Shown here in pieces: positions 1 to 11,955 of a DNA stretch of 64,000 bases. Location: contig NC_133157.1 in NCBI RefSeq assembly GCF_040802235.1, positions 91,498,001 through 91,562,000 on the forward strand. Direction: 5' to 3'. Source of the stretch: Manis javanica (Eukaryota > Chordata > Mammalia > Pholidota > Manidae). The number at the start of each line of letters is the position of its first letter. Position 1 is the stretch's first letter. Under the pieces are notes generated by a model. The model saw only the letters and a program-made list of their open reading frames with translations, was not told the origin of the DNA and searched no databases. The position numbers and the translations under genes are program-made.

Positions 1-50
1 ATGTGTGTTTGTGTGGGTGTGCATACATGTGGATGTATGTGTGCAGGTGT
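1..50. repeat. TG-rich simple sequence
   Basis: Alternating TG-rich sequence with TGTATG and TGTGCA variants, an imperfect decayed microsatellite that probably continues to the left of the window. Confidence 0.6.
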
Positions 51-384
51 GGGCACATGCTGCAGAGGGACTGTACTCCCGTGAGGGAGGGGATGTGGCT
101 GACCAGCCATAGAGAACACACAGGTGGGCCCTGTGGCATAATACAAAATAAATATGTGGTCTTTGTTCCTGGTTCTTGGCACAGACCTCCTAAAATTCTT
201 CTGTATGTTAACGAGGCTGCTACTGGTGGGGGCAGGGGGCTAGGTAGCTCAGGATGGAGATTGTTGACTTAGGAACCACCAGTGATTAGAGCGTTTCAGT
301 CCCACTCCTACCCACAGGGAGGAGAGGGGCTGGGGATGGAGCGAGTCTCCAATGCTGGTGGGTTAATAACTGCTGCCTACATGA
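51..384. other. No feature recognised
   Basis: Single-copy-looking sequence. I see no coding region, splice-bounded exon or repeat family that I can name. Confidence 0.5.
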
Positions 385-600
385 TGAAACCTCCATAAGC
401 CCCTAAACAACAGGTGTGGAGAGCTCTGTCCGCCGCTGGGAGGGTGGCGGCTCCACTCCCCTCGCTCGTGCCCGGCCGACTGCATCTCTTCCATCCAGCT
501 GTTTCTGACCTGTACCCTTTACACGAAGCCAGTAAACGTAAGCCATTCCCTGAGTTCTGCGCGCTGCTCTAGCAAATGAGCAAGCCTGACACGGGGTGGG
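385..600 (+). mobile_element. LTR-like retroelement remnant
   Basis: The order of phrases here (dgatgaaacctccata-like start, a GC-rich stretch, gcatctcttccatc, then ccctgagttctg and gctctagcaaa) resembles the second half of an ancient mammalian ERVL/MaLR-type LTR as I remember such consensus sequences. The subfamily is not determined and both boundaries are approximate. It could also be a chance resemblance in GC-rich sequence. Confidence 0.35.
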
Positions 601-719
601 CCTGGCAGAAGCTTCCCTGGGAACTGCCAGCCAGGGAGATGTGGACTCGGCCTGGGGAGGCAGCAGGGTCTCTGGTGCTGTGCGCATGCACCTACCTGTG
701 TGTTCAGGAGAAGCCTGAA

Positions 720-1034
720 CAGTGCCTGTAAACGGTCTTCCGCGAGTGAACGGCGCTGCTCCAGCAGGCGGGCCCACCACGTGGGGCTTTGTTCTGAAAG
801 CAAGAGAAGGGCTGGGTGGAGGCACCCTCGCGCCTCTCCCTTGTTTTGACAGAGGAGGGAAGGGTCTGGGGCTGGTGCCGAGGCCTGCACCTGGATCCCA
901 CCACCCAGTCACTCAGTCTTCGGCAGCCCGGATGCTTTGAGTCACATGAGTCCCAGAAAGGAGCTGACCTCCCAGATGCCCCATGGGGCACGGAGCAGCA
1001 CTCTCCACTCGCAGAAGATCGTTTACACGCAGAC
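720..1034. repeat. Imperfect inverted repeat, ~40-bp arms
   Basis: The left arm (about 724-763) contains tgtaaacggtcttccgcgag and ends gctgctcc. The reverse complement of 991-1034 contains tgtaaacgatcttctgcgag and also ends gctgctcc. The arms match at roughly four of five positions and enclose about 230 bp. No coding function is evident. Confidence 0.6.
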
Positions 1035-1985
1035 TGTTTACATTGTAATTCAGCAAAAGAGCCGAGGCCGGTTTATACAATCATTCACAGCCCACAGTGG
1101 ACGGGCAGGTACGTGGAAACCTGTCTGCTCTCTGCTGGGACCAGTTCTGTGATACCGCCCATGCCCCGGGCCCTTTGAACAAGTGTCTGCAACACTGGTG
1201 AATAACTTCCCTTTTTCTTGGCTGTGGAATGGTGTGCTTGGTGGTGGGAGTTGAGAAAGAAGGGGTGGTAAGTGCCAATAGTAATTGACAATTTCCTCAT
1301 TCACCCAATATCCAAGTCCTGTGGGTTTTAAGCAGAAAAAACTGACGGGCAAATGGTGTTCCATTTGCTCTGGTAGGTGGCAGAATGGGAATGCCCTGTT
1401 CATTTGGAGTTCATGGCTCTATTTTAGCTCTTTGGAAGTTGCAACCCTCCTGAAAGCCCTCTGTGCGTGGATCAATACGAGGGGGCCCACAGAGGGCCTG
1501 GGGACTGACCCTTGAGGGCAAGAAGGGGAGTTGGGGTGCCATCTGCAGAGTCGTGGTGCTGCCGGCCCCCATACCTGCTCTTGGACCTGGTATGTGCATG
1601 GCTTGTTTGGGGAGACTGGACGGGACCTGCCCAGATCCTTTATAGACAGACAGCCCCTGCTCTTACCCGTGAGGGTGGCCAGTGCAGTCTGGATGCTGTA
1701 GTGGGAGGAGGGCTGGGAATCTTTTTTCTAGTTTCAGTCCGAATTTTTAAAGAAGCTATTGAATTTCTGAGTGTCAGAGTTGTATCTGGAACATGGTACA
1801 CTGTACTGCCTTCAGTGGGTACAATGTTGCTATCTGGACGTTTACAGGGATCAATAAAACTCTACAACTTTATACAATATGCATATGTGTGAAAACCTCC
1901 TTCCATTTTCATTGAATTGGAACTATGCAACAACTTTTCTTCTTGATTAAAGAATGTTTTAAAAAGCTGAATTTAGAAAATGGAA
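1035..1985. other. Non-repetitive stretch, no gene recognised
   Basis: Short open frames are present on both strands but none has a recognisable protein motif. An AATAAA hexamer occurs near 1854, without other evidence for a transcript end. Confidence 0.45.
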
Positions 1986-4870
1986 AAAGTTTCAAATTAA
2001 TGATCTAAGCTGTCACCTCAAGAAATGAGAAAAAAGAGCTAAGGAGACCCAAAGCAAACAGAAGGAAGGCCACAAGAAAGCTAAGAGTAGAAATTAATTA
2101 ATTTAAAACAGAAAAACAAAATTAAACAAAAGGTGGTTCTTTGAAAGATCCATTAACTGACAAACCTCTAGTGAGACTGATAAAGAAAATAAGGGATAAG
2201 ACAGAAATGACCAGTATTGGGAATTAAATGGAAGTTGCCAGGAAACACCCTCAGCCATCAGAAGGATGATGAGGAAAAACCTGGAACAACCCCTTGCACG
2301 TGCACTTGGCAACTTAGATACAACAGACCGACTCCTTGAAAAGCACAATTACCCCAATTCTCCCAATATGTTGAAATAAACAATTTGAACAGGAAGTGGA
2401 ATTTATTTATGAGTTCTAAAAAAATTAATCTTCAGGTCCAGACGGTTTCACTGAAAATTCTACAGACATATAAAAAATAATTAACACTAATTCTTCAGAA
2501 TCACTTTTGGAAAATAAAAACTTTCCAAATTATTGCATATAGTATTATCTTGATATTAAAACCAGGCATACACAGTGCCAATAAAGAAGATACGGACCAA
2601 TATTCCTTATATAGACACATATGTTCCTAAAAAAATATTAGTAGAATTCAGCAATATATGAAAATAGTTTTTACCACAGCAAAGTTGGGCTTATTCCAAG
2701 AATTGAATGGTAGCTTAATATTAAGAAATCAAGTAATAAAATTCATAATACTAATAGCCTAAAGAAGAAAAACCATAAGATTATATTAATTGATGCAGAA
2801 AAAGTATTTGACAAAACATCCATTTATGATAAAATTCTCAGAAAACTAGGAACAGAGTGGACCTCCCTCACTTTGATAAGAGCATCTATCCGCAAATAAC
2901 GTATGGGTGACGTACTTGATGGCAAAAGACTGAATTCCTTCCGCTGAAGCTAGGAAAAAGTAGGAACAACACGGATGCCCATTTTTGCCACTTCTATTCA
3001 ACATGTACTGTAAGTCCTGGCTAGCACAGTAAGGAAAAGAAAGGAAATATAAGGCATATAAAACAGAAAGGAAGAAATAAGACTGCCCTTTGCAGGTGAC
3101 ATGATTGTCTTCATAAAAATCTCAAAGAATCTACAAAACACACAAAAACCCCTCTAACTAATAAGCAAGATTGCAAGATACAAGATCAGCATACAAAAAT
3201 CAATTGTATTTCTATATGTTAGAATTAGAAATATGGAAACAAGTTAAAAAATATAATACAGCTTATCACAAAAAAGGTGAAATTCTTAGTTGTAAATCTA
3301 ACAAAACATGCACAAGACTGGTATGCTGAAAACTACAAAGTGCTGAAAAGAGAAATCAAAGATCTAAATAAATGGAGACACATACCATGTTCATGGATTA
3401 AAAGACTCACCACAGCAAAGAAGTCAATTCCCCAGAATTGATACACAGGTTTAAATAAAATTCCAGCAAATGTTTTGTAGAAATAGACAAAATTATTCTA
3501 AAATTTCTATGGAAAAGCAAAGGAATGAAAGTTGCTAAAACAATTCTGAAAACAGTGAACATGGGAGGAATCACTTTATCAAATTTCAAGATGTAATACA
3601 TAGCTACATTAATCAAGACTGTGGTATTGGCAGGAGAGACACTTAGATCAATGGAACAGAATAGAGAACACAGAAATAGTCCCACAAAGGTAAAGTCAGT
3701 TGATATTTGACAGAGGTGCAAAAACAATTCAATGAAGGAATGATTGTCTTTCCAACAAATGTTGCTGAAGCAATGGGATATCCATAAGCAAAAAAAAATG
3801 TGCCTGGCCCTAAACCTCACATCTTACACAAAAGTTAACTCAAAGCAGATCATAAATGTCAATGTAAAGTGTAAAACTACAAACTGTTTAGAAGATAACA
3901 TAGGAAAACATCTTTGGGACCTGAAGTTTGGTGAAGAGTTTATAGACATGACAGTAAGGCATGTTCCATAAAAGAAAAACGTCAATAAATTGGAGCTCAT
4001 CAAAATAAAACTTTTTCTCTGCAAAAGACCCATTAAGAGGGAGAAAATACAAATTATACACCAGAAGAAAATATTTGCAAAGTATATACTGAGAAAGGAT
4101 TTGTATTAGGAGAACATAAGGAACTCTCAAACCTCAATGTTAAAAAAAAGGCAGTCCAAATAGGAATTGGAAAAGAGGCATGAAGAGGAATACAGATGGA
4201 GAATAGACATGCATCTGGCCATAAGGGCTGGTGCAATGCAAATCAGGGTCATGGTGAAATTCATTCTATACCTAAGAGAATAGCTAAAACAAAAAATAGT
4301 GCCAACATCAATTGCTGGTGAGGGTATGGAGAAACTGGATCACTCTGATGGGAATGTAAAATGGTACAGCCACTCTGGAAGACAGTTTGACATTTTCCTA
4401 AAAAACTTAACATGCAGTACCATATGCCCTCACAATTTTACTTCTGGGCATTCATCCCAGTGGAGTTAAAACTGTTCACAGAAAATCTGTAGAAGATTGT
4501 TCACAGCAGTTCTTCTTATAATAAACAAAAACTGGAAACAATCAAAATATTCTTCAATAGGTAAGCTGTCAAACTGTAGTCTTTCAGACCATGGAGTACT
4601 ACTCAGCAATGAAGAGGAATCCACTGTTGATGCACAACTTGGATGGATGTCAGGGATATCATGCTGAGTGAAAAGCCAGTCTCTGTAGGTCACATGCTGT
4701 AGGACTCCCGGTATATGCCGTAAGTGGAGATGGAGAACAGTAGTGGGGGCAAGAGGTCAGGCACTGAGAGGGGGCTTGTGGTAAGGGAGATGTGGGTGTG
4801 GATGTACAGGAACATCATGAGAGAGATCTTCATGGTGATTAAATAGATCTTATGATAATGAAAATATACA
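1986..4870 (+). mobile_element. Ancient L1 (L1M-like), 5'-truncated
   Basis: A degenerate L1 ORF2 can be followed on the plus strand. The fingers/RT region lies around 2090-2900 (ggttctttgaaagatccatt, then ttgatgcagaaaaagtatttgac at about 2790, the motif A region). The C-terminal segment runs through 4300-4680 (ggagtactactcagcaatgaagag). A 3' UTR follows to about 4870. Frameshifts and stops occur every few hundred bases, so this copy is much older than the L1s further right. A minus-strand open frame at 3407-3820 is a shadow of this antisense sequence. Confidence 0.85.
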
Positions 4871-5590
4871 AACCTAATAGCTACAGAGATAATACTGCAT
4901 TAATAAAACATGAACAGGAGTTATGAAAAAGGAACAGACTAACAACCTGGGGGTGGGGCTGGGGGGAAATGAATATATAATAGCTGAAATGTTTAAAATG
5001 CATTGGATGGGACTGGAAGATAAAGTAATAAAACTCATTTCCCAGTAATTAAAGTAAAAAGACAAAAGTTAAATAGGGGATAAAAGAATACATTTACAGA
5101 GTAAATCCAGGGAATTCAGCATTCAGCATGACAACAGAGAAAACAGAGGGGAAGGCAGTTCTGAAACTGAAGGTCTCAAGTCTCCAGTCTCAGGAGGTGC
5201 CTGGACCATGAGTGAGAGGATTCCTTACCAATCATCCCAGCCTTTCAGAACACAGGGCGTAGGAAGGACTGACAGCATTCAGGCAGAGGGGAGACAAGCC
5301 AGGCGACCTACTGGGAAAAGGTCAGCAGAACAGCCCTAGACCTCTTGCTGCAGCTTTGACAGCAGTGGAGCCTGGGATTCTGCACCCAGCCAACCCTCAG
5401 CCCCATGCAACGGGATTAAGAAGATGTTTTCAGACAAAGCAAGGAGTTCACCTCCTCTGCCCCCTTTCTTGGGAGTTACTTGAGGATGAGCTTCAGCAAA
5501 ATGAGAGAGTAAGCTAAGAGAACAGTCCCCGGCCCTGAAGTAAGAAATCCAACACAGGAGCAAACCCCAGGATGCCTGAGAAGGAGAGTC
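4871..5590 (+). mobile_element. Possible HAL1/L1 ORF1-derived remnant
   Basis: Between about 5370 and 5510 the phrases ctgcacccagccaaccctcag, gattaagaagatgttttcagacaaagcaagg and gcaaaatgagagagtaag resemble the C-terminal end of an old L1/HAL1 ORF1 ('...YPAKLSF..FPDKQKL..'). The rest of the interval is not classified. No frame is open for more than a few dozen codons. Confidence 0.35.
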
Positions 5591-6639
5591 AGGATGGCGG
5601 CTCTGCAGGAGGCTTGCTGCTGTCTGTACCCTTCCTCCTCGTCCTTTCTTACCATTGGCGATGAAAGGGGCCAAGCCAGGAGAAGAGTCTGCAGTCAGCT
5701 TCCTGTTCGGCTGTTCCCACTTGGTCTAAGTGTGCCGCTCTCTACCCACATCCAGTATTGCTGTCTCCGGGGTCTGGATGTTGTAGGATTCTCCAGTTTC
5801 ATCCCAGTGCCCAGATCCTGAGGCTGCCTGGGGTTCGCACTCTCTCTTCAAGTTCAAGCTTTGGATTTGTCCACCCCTTCCTCCAGGTTTCCTGTCCCAA
5901 AGTTTGCTGATGTGTCTCTTCCCTGCTCTCTGGTCCACGTCTCCTTGTGCCTTGACTGTCAAGCTGTGTGCATGCACAGACATCGTGGTGAGGTCGCAGG
6001 GGAGCAAGGGTGTGGTCCAGGCAATATGTCCAACCGGAGAGCCCCTTGGCCCTTAACTCACAGACTCATTCTCGGTCTACACAATAACAGCAAGAAAACA
6101 GCTGCTCCCTGGACAAGCCCACAGCTGCCTTTCCTCTTCTTCCTTTGATGTTACTATTTCCTCTTCTCCCTCTTTCTTCAGTTCTCTCCCATGCAGCTCG
6201 ACCCATTACTCCAACCAAATATCCCTTGCTGAGGGTTCCAAGGACCCCACGTTGCTAAAACCAGCACCCCTTCCTTCCCTTGTGCCCCTCGGCCAACTGT
6301 CAGCACTGGCCACCTCTTCTGGCAGTCCTTTCCTCCATCTGTTCATCTCCCTCTGTGATGTACCTTCACTCCCCTTTGCAGGCAAATCCAGCTTTACTAG
6401 AAGCCAACCTTGGCTTTCCTCAGGGAGGGAGCTGGGACCTTCTTGTTTATAATTTCTGTAATGGTCATACACATATGCAGCTTCCCCCCATTCATCCTCA
6501 CGCTGCAGCAGAAGGACATGGTCACCCCCTTCCTCTCACTGGCTCCCCAGCTCCTGAGGGAGAGTCGGCACTGGCTTCACGGCCCAGTGCCCCATGTTCC
6601 CTGGTGCCCAGGATGTCCTGGCTCCAGCCCACCTCTTGC
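5591..6639. other. No gene recognised
   Basis: Pyrimidine-rich plus strand with several overlapping open frames (for example 5594-5821 and 6280-6684) that show low-complexity Pro/Ser/Leu composition and no family motif. I take them as chance frames in C-rich sequence. Confidence 0.45.
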
Positions 6640-6895
6640 CTTGCTTACCCTGTGTTTTCTCAGCCTTCTCCTCTCCACCTGTGAAAACCTCTTCCTTGCC
6701 AGGCTACCACCTAACACAGGGCCTTTGCACATGCCACCCCCCCATGCCCCCTTGAGTGCTTGCTCCTTCCCTATCTCATTAAGTCCTACACACATTCTGG
6801 CTTCCAGAGGAAGCACCCTTCCTGCAGGAAGTCCTCCATGCCTGGAATTCACTCCATGGCCCCTCCTGGACAGTGGAGAGGTAAATGCTCCCTGA
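6640..6895 (+). mobile_element. L2 LINE fragment
   Basis: It carries the familiar L2 phrases in order: cagggcctttgcacatgcc, cctgcaggaagtcctccatgcctgg. These match the conserved 3' half of L2 (…gcctttgcacntgctgttccctctgcctgg…). The phrasing is degraded and the boundaries are approximate. Confidence 0.6.
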
Positions 6896-7617
6896 TTCCC
6901 TACCCTTCATCCCAGCCTGGACCTGCAGCTGCCTCCAGACCCAGACTACTTAACTGGGTGGGTGTGGATCTCTGTGGCATTGAAGCAGCACATTCCTGTG
7001 GATTTTGTACCACTTAAGCCAGTCTCAAGAGCGTGGGGGTGTTCTCTTCTCCCACGCAGGGGAAGCACAGTTTACATTCACTCTGCTGGCCTGCTTTGAA
7101 AATATGTAGTTCTGAGAAAAAAAAAATTCTCAGTGAGGGGGTGGGATATCTATTTTTTCCAATTTTTTACATAAAGTGATATTCTTATTCTTTTAAATTC
7201 ACACAATTAAAATGCCCATGTGAAGGCAGTAACTTTCAGTATGTGGAGAGCATTTCTGATGTCACACAGGCATGTCATAGCCGCCCCCACGCTGGGACCT
7301 GGCCCTCCGGGGTCCCCGGGAAACAGCTGGGACTTCTGGTGTCCCTCCACCCCGCCTGCTGCTCGCTTACCTGGCAGTTGAAGCTCTGGAGGGGGACCAG
7401 ATACACAGGGAAAGAACAAGAGGTCAAGAGGTTTTCATGCACCAAATTAAAATATTTGACACTTGGTTGCTTAATATAAGTGGGCAGGAGAGAAATCCAT
7501 GGCTCTGGGAAAGTAGGCGTCCCCTTTGGGTGAGTCCCAAAGCCTGGAGCTAGGAGAAGCGTGGGCTCAGCAATCCTGCAGTCCTGAAGCTCAACGTGAT
7601 GCTAAGAAAAGCAGGGA

Positions 7618-7618
<1 letters not shown>
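6896..7618. other. No gene recognised
   Basis: Unclassified sequence of mixed base composition. I see no exon signals that connect to a reading frame. Confidence 0.45.
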
Positions 7619-7648
<30 letters not shown>

Positions 7649-7705
7649 TGCATAGCTGCATGTGTTTACGTGTGTGTGTCTAGGTGTGTGTGTGTGGGTG
7701 CACAC
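7619..7705. repeat. (TG)n microsatellite
   Basis: A run of about 13 TG units at 7619-7645 is followed by interrupted TG/CGTG repeats to about 7705. It generates spurious Cys/Val frames on the plus strand and Thr/His frames on the minus strand. Confidence 0.95.
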
Positions 7706-7883
7706 GTGAAGCAGAGGTCCCAGGTGCAGACAGTGCCTCTCTCTGCTGGCCAAGTGGGCAGGCCACCTTGCACCCCACCAATGCCTGGCTGGGTGGTTCT
7801 CTCTGAAGACTGGCAGGTCTGACAATGAGTTCAGAATGTTTATGCCAATTACTACTTTGGTGTTCAGTATTTCTGCCTCATTT

Positions 7884-10800
7884 TCTTTTTCTTCTTTTTT
7901 TAAATTAAAGCATGATTAATATACACTCTCATGTAGGTTTCACACGAAAAAACAATGTGGTTACTACATTTACTCATATTATCAAGTCCCCACCCATACC
8001 CCAATGCAGTCACCATCCATCAATGCAGCAAGATGCCAGAGATCTACTGTGTGCCTTCTCTGTGCTACACTCTTCTCCCCGTGATCCCCCACACCATGTG
8101 TACTAAACATAATACTCCTGAATCCCCTTCTCCCTACCTCCCCACCTGCCCTGCACACCCCTCTCCTTTGGTAACCACTACTTCCTTCTTGGAGTCTCTG
8201 AGTCTGCTGCCATTTTGTTCCTTCAGTTTTGCTTCACTGTTACACTCCACAAATGAGGGAAATCATTTGGCATTTGTCTTTCTCCCCCTGGCTTCTTTCA
8301 CTGAGCATAATGTCCTCAAGCTCCATCCATGTTGTTGCAAATGGTAGGATTTGTTTCTTTTTTATGGCTGAATAGCACTCCATTGTGTATAAGTACCACA
8401 TCTTCTTTATCAATTCATCTACTGATGGACACTTAGGTTGCTTCCATCTCTTGGCTATTGTAAAAAGTGCTGTAAAAAACATAGGGGTGCATATGTCTTT
8501 TTGAATCTGAGAAGTTGTAATCTGAGAAGTAAATTCCAAGGAGTGGGATTCCTGGGTCAAATGGCATTTCTATTTTTAGTTTTTTGAGGAACCTCCATAT
8601 TGCTTTCCACAATGCTTGAACTAGCTTACATTCCCACCAGCACTGTAGGAGGGTTCCCCTTTCTCCGCATCTTTACCAGCATTTGTTTTCTTAGTCTTTT
8701 CGATGCTGGCCATCCTTAACTGGTGTGAAGTGATATCTCATTGTGGTTTTAATTTGCATTTCCCTGATGATTAGTGATGTGGAGCATCTTTTCATGTGTC
8801 TGTTGGCCATCTGAATTTCTTCTTTGGAGAACTGTATCTTCATATCCTCTGCCCATTTGTTAATCAGGTTATTTGCTTTTTAGGTGTTGAGATGTGTAAG
8901 TTCTGTATATAATTTGGATGTTAACCCCTTGTCAGATAAGTAATTTACAAATATATTCTTCCATACTGTAGGACGCCTTCTTGTTCTGCTGATGGTGTCC
9001 TTTGCCATACAGAAACTTTTTAATTTGATGTAGTCCCATGAGTTCATTTCTGCTTTTGTTTCCCTTGCTTGAGGAGATGAGGTCAGGAAGAAGTTGCTCA
9101 TGCTTATATTCAGGAGATGTTTGCCTATGTTGTCTTCTAAAAGTTTTATGGTTTCATGACTTACATTCAAGTCTTTAATCCATTTCGAGTTTACTTTTGT
9201 GCATGTGGTTAAACAATAATCCAGTTTCATTATCTCACATGTGGCTGTCCAGTTCTGCCAACACCAGCTGTTGAAGAGGCTGTCATTTCCCCATTGTATA
9301 TCCACAGCTACTTTATCACATATTAATTGACCATATATGGTTGGGTTTATATCAGGGCTCTCTATAGTCTGTTCCATTGCTCTATGGGTCTGTTCTTGTG
9401 CCAGTACCAAATTGTCTTGATTACTATGGCTTTTAGTAGAGCTTGAAGTTGGGGAGCGTAATGCCCCCAGCTTTATTCTTCCTTCTCAGAATTGCTTCGG
9501 CTATTTGGGGTCTTTTGTGGTTCCATATGAGTTTTAGAATGATTCTCTAGTTTGTTGAAGAATGCTGTTGGTATTTTGATAGGAATTGCATTGAATCTGT
9601 AGATTGCTTTAGGCAGGATGGCCATTTTGACAATATTAATTCTTCCTATCCTTGAGTGTTGGATGAGTTTCCACTTATTGGTATCTTCTTTAATTTCTCT
9701 TAAGAGTGTCTTATACTGTTCAGGGTATAGGTCTTTCACTTCCTTGCTTAGCTTTATTCCTAGGTATTTTATTCTTTTTGATGCAACTGTGAATGAAATT
9801 GTTTTCCTGATTTCTCTCTCTGCTAGTTCATTGTTAGTGTATAGGAATGCCACAGATTTCTGCATATTAATTTTGTATCCTGCAACTTTGCTGAATTCAG
9901 ATATTAGATCTAATAGTTTTGGAGTGGATTCTTCAGGGTTTTTTTTATGTACAATATAATGTCATCTGCAAACAGGGACAGTTTAAATTCTTCCTTGCCA
10001 ATCTGGATGCCTTTTATTTCTTTGTGTTGTCTGATTGCCGTGGTTAGGACCTCCAGTACTATGTTGAATAGAAGTGGGGAAAGTGGGCATCCTTATCTTG
10101 TTCCAGATCTTAAAGGAAAAGCTTTCAGCTTCACACTGTTATGTATGATTTTGGCTGTGGGTTTGTCATATATGGCCTTTATTATGTCGAGGTACTTGCC
10201 CTCTATACCCATTTTGTTGGGAGTTTTTATTATGAATGGATGTTGAATTTTGTCAAATGCCTTTTCAGCATCTCTGGAGATGATCATGTGGTTTTTGTCC
10301 TTTTTGTTGATATGGTGGATGATGTTGATGGATTTTTGAATGCTGTACCATCCTTGCATCCCTAGAATAAATCCTACTTGATCATGGTATATGATCCTTT
10401 TGATGTATTTTTTAATTCGGTTTGCTAATATTTTGTTGAGTATTTTTTTGCATCTATGCTCATCAGGGATATTGTCTTTTTTTGCAGTGTCTTTGCCTGG
10501 TCTTGGTATTGGACTGATGCTGGCCTCATAGAATTAGTTTGGAAGTATTCCCTCGTCTTCTATTTTGGAAAACTTTAAGGAGAATGGGTATTAGGTCTTC
10601 ACTAAATGTTTGATAAAATTCAGCACTGAAGCCATCTGGTTCCGGAGTTTTGTTCTTAGGTAGTTTTCTGATTACCAGTTCAATTTCATTGCTGGTAATT
10701 AGTCTGTTCAGATTTTCTGTTTCTTCCTTGGTCAGCCTTGGAAGGTTGTATTTTTCTAGAAAGTTGTCCATTTCTTCTAGGTTATCCAGTATGTTAGCAT

Positions 10801-11955
10801 ATAATTTTTCATAGTATTCTCAAATAATTCTTTGTATTTCTGTGGTGTCCATTGTGATTTTACCTTTCTCCTTTGTGATTCTGTTTATGTGTGTAGACTC
10901 TCTTTTTTTCTTGATAAGTCTGTCTTGGGGTTTATCTATTTTGTTTGTTTTCTCAAAGAACCAGCTTTTGATTTCATTGATTCTTTGTATTGTTTTACTC
11001 TTCTCAATTTTATTTATGCTCTAATCTTTATTATGTCCCTCTTTTTACTGACTTTGGGCCTCATTTGTTCTTCTTTTTCAAGTTTCAATAATTGTGAGTT
11101 TAGACTGCTTATATGGGATTGTTCTTCTTTCTTGAGGTAGGCATGTATTGCAATATACTTTTCTCTTAGCATGGCCTTGGCTGCATCCCACAGATTTTAT
11201 GGTGTTGAATTATTGTTGTCATTTGTCTCCATATATTGCTTGATCTCTGTTTTTATTTGATCATTGATCCATTGGTTATATAGGAGCAAGTTATGAAGCC
11301 TCCATGTGTTTGTGGGATTTTTCATTTTCTTTGCATAGTTTATTTCTAGTTTCATACCTTTGTGGTCTGAGAAACTGGTTGGTACAATTTCAATCTTTTT
11401 GAATTTACTGAGGCACTTTCTGTGGCCTAGTATATGGTCTATTCTTGAAAATGTTCCATGTACACTTGAGAAGAATGTGTATTCTGCTGCTTTTGGGTGT
11501 AGAATTCTGTAGATGTCTGTTAGGTCCATCTGTTCTAATGTGTTGTTCAGTGCCTCTGTGTCCTTACTTATTTTCTGTCTGGTTGATCTATCCTTCAGAG
11601 TAAGTGGAGTGCTGACGTCTCCTAGAATGAACGCATTGCATTCTATTTCCCCTTTTAATTCAGTTAGTATTTGTTTCACATATGTAGGTGCTCTTGTGTT
11701 TGGAGCATAGATATTTATAATGGTTATATCTTCTTGTTGGATTGACCTCTTTATCACTATGTAATGTCCTTCTTTGTCTCTTGTGACTTTCTTTGTTTTG
11801 AAGTCTATTTTGTCTGATACAAGTACTGCAACTCCTGTTTTTTTCTATTAGTTTTGTGAAATATCTTTTTCCACCCCTTTACTTTTAGTCTGTGTATGTC
11901 TTTGGGTTTGACCTGAGTCTCTTGTAGATAGGATATAGAAGGGTCTTGTTTTTTC
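7884..11955 (-). mobile_element. L1-1: 5'-truncated L1, ORF2 and 3' UTR
   Basis: The 3' end with a T-rich (poly-A) tract lies near 7884 and the element reads on the minus strand up to about 11955. Fragments of ORF2 are open at 11197-11757 (endonuclease C-terminal half), 10526-10771 and 10093-10359 (RT), 9473-9865, 8880-9410 and 8240-8560 (C-terminal region). They lie in different frames, so several frameshifts have accumulated. The RT catalytic motif FADD is still present (9961-9972). The 5' break falls just after the start of the endonuclease domain. Its 3' UTR differs from that of the neighbouring L1-2, so it is another subfamily. Confidence 0.95.

Noticed and set aside
7526..7825. Open frames on both strands across the (TG)n tract
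   Set aside because: They consist of dipeptide runs produced by the microsatellite and have no domain.
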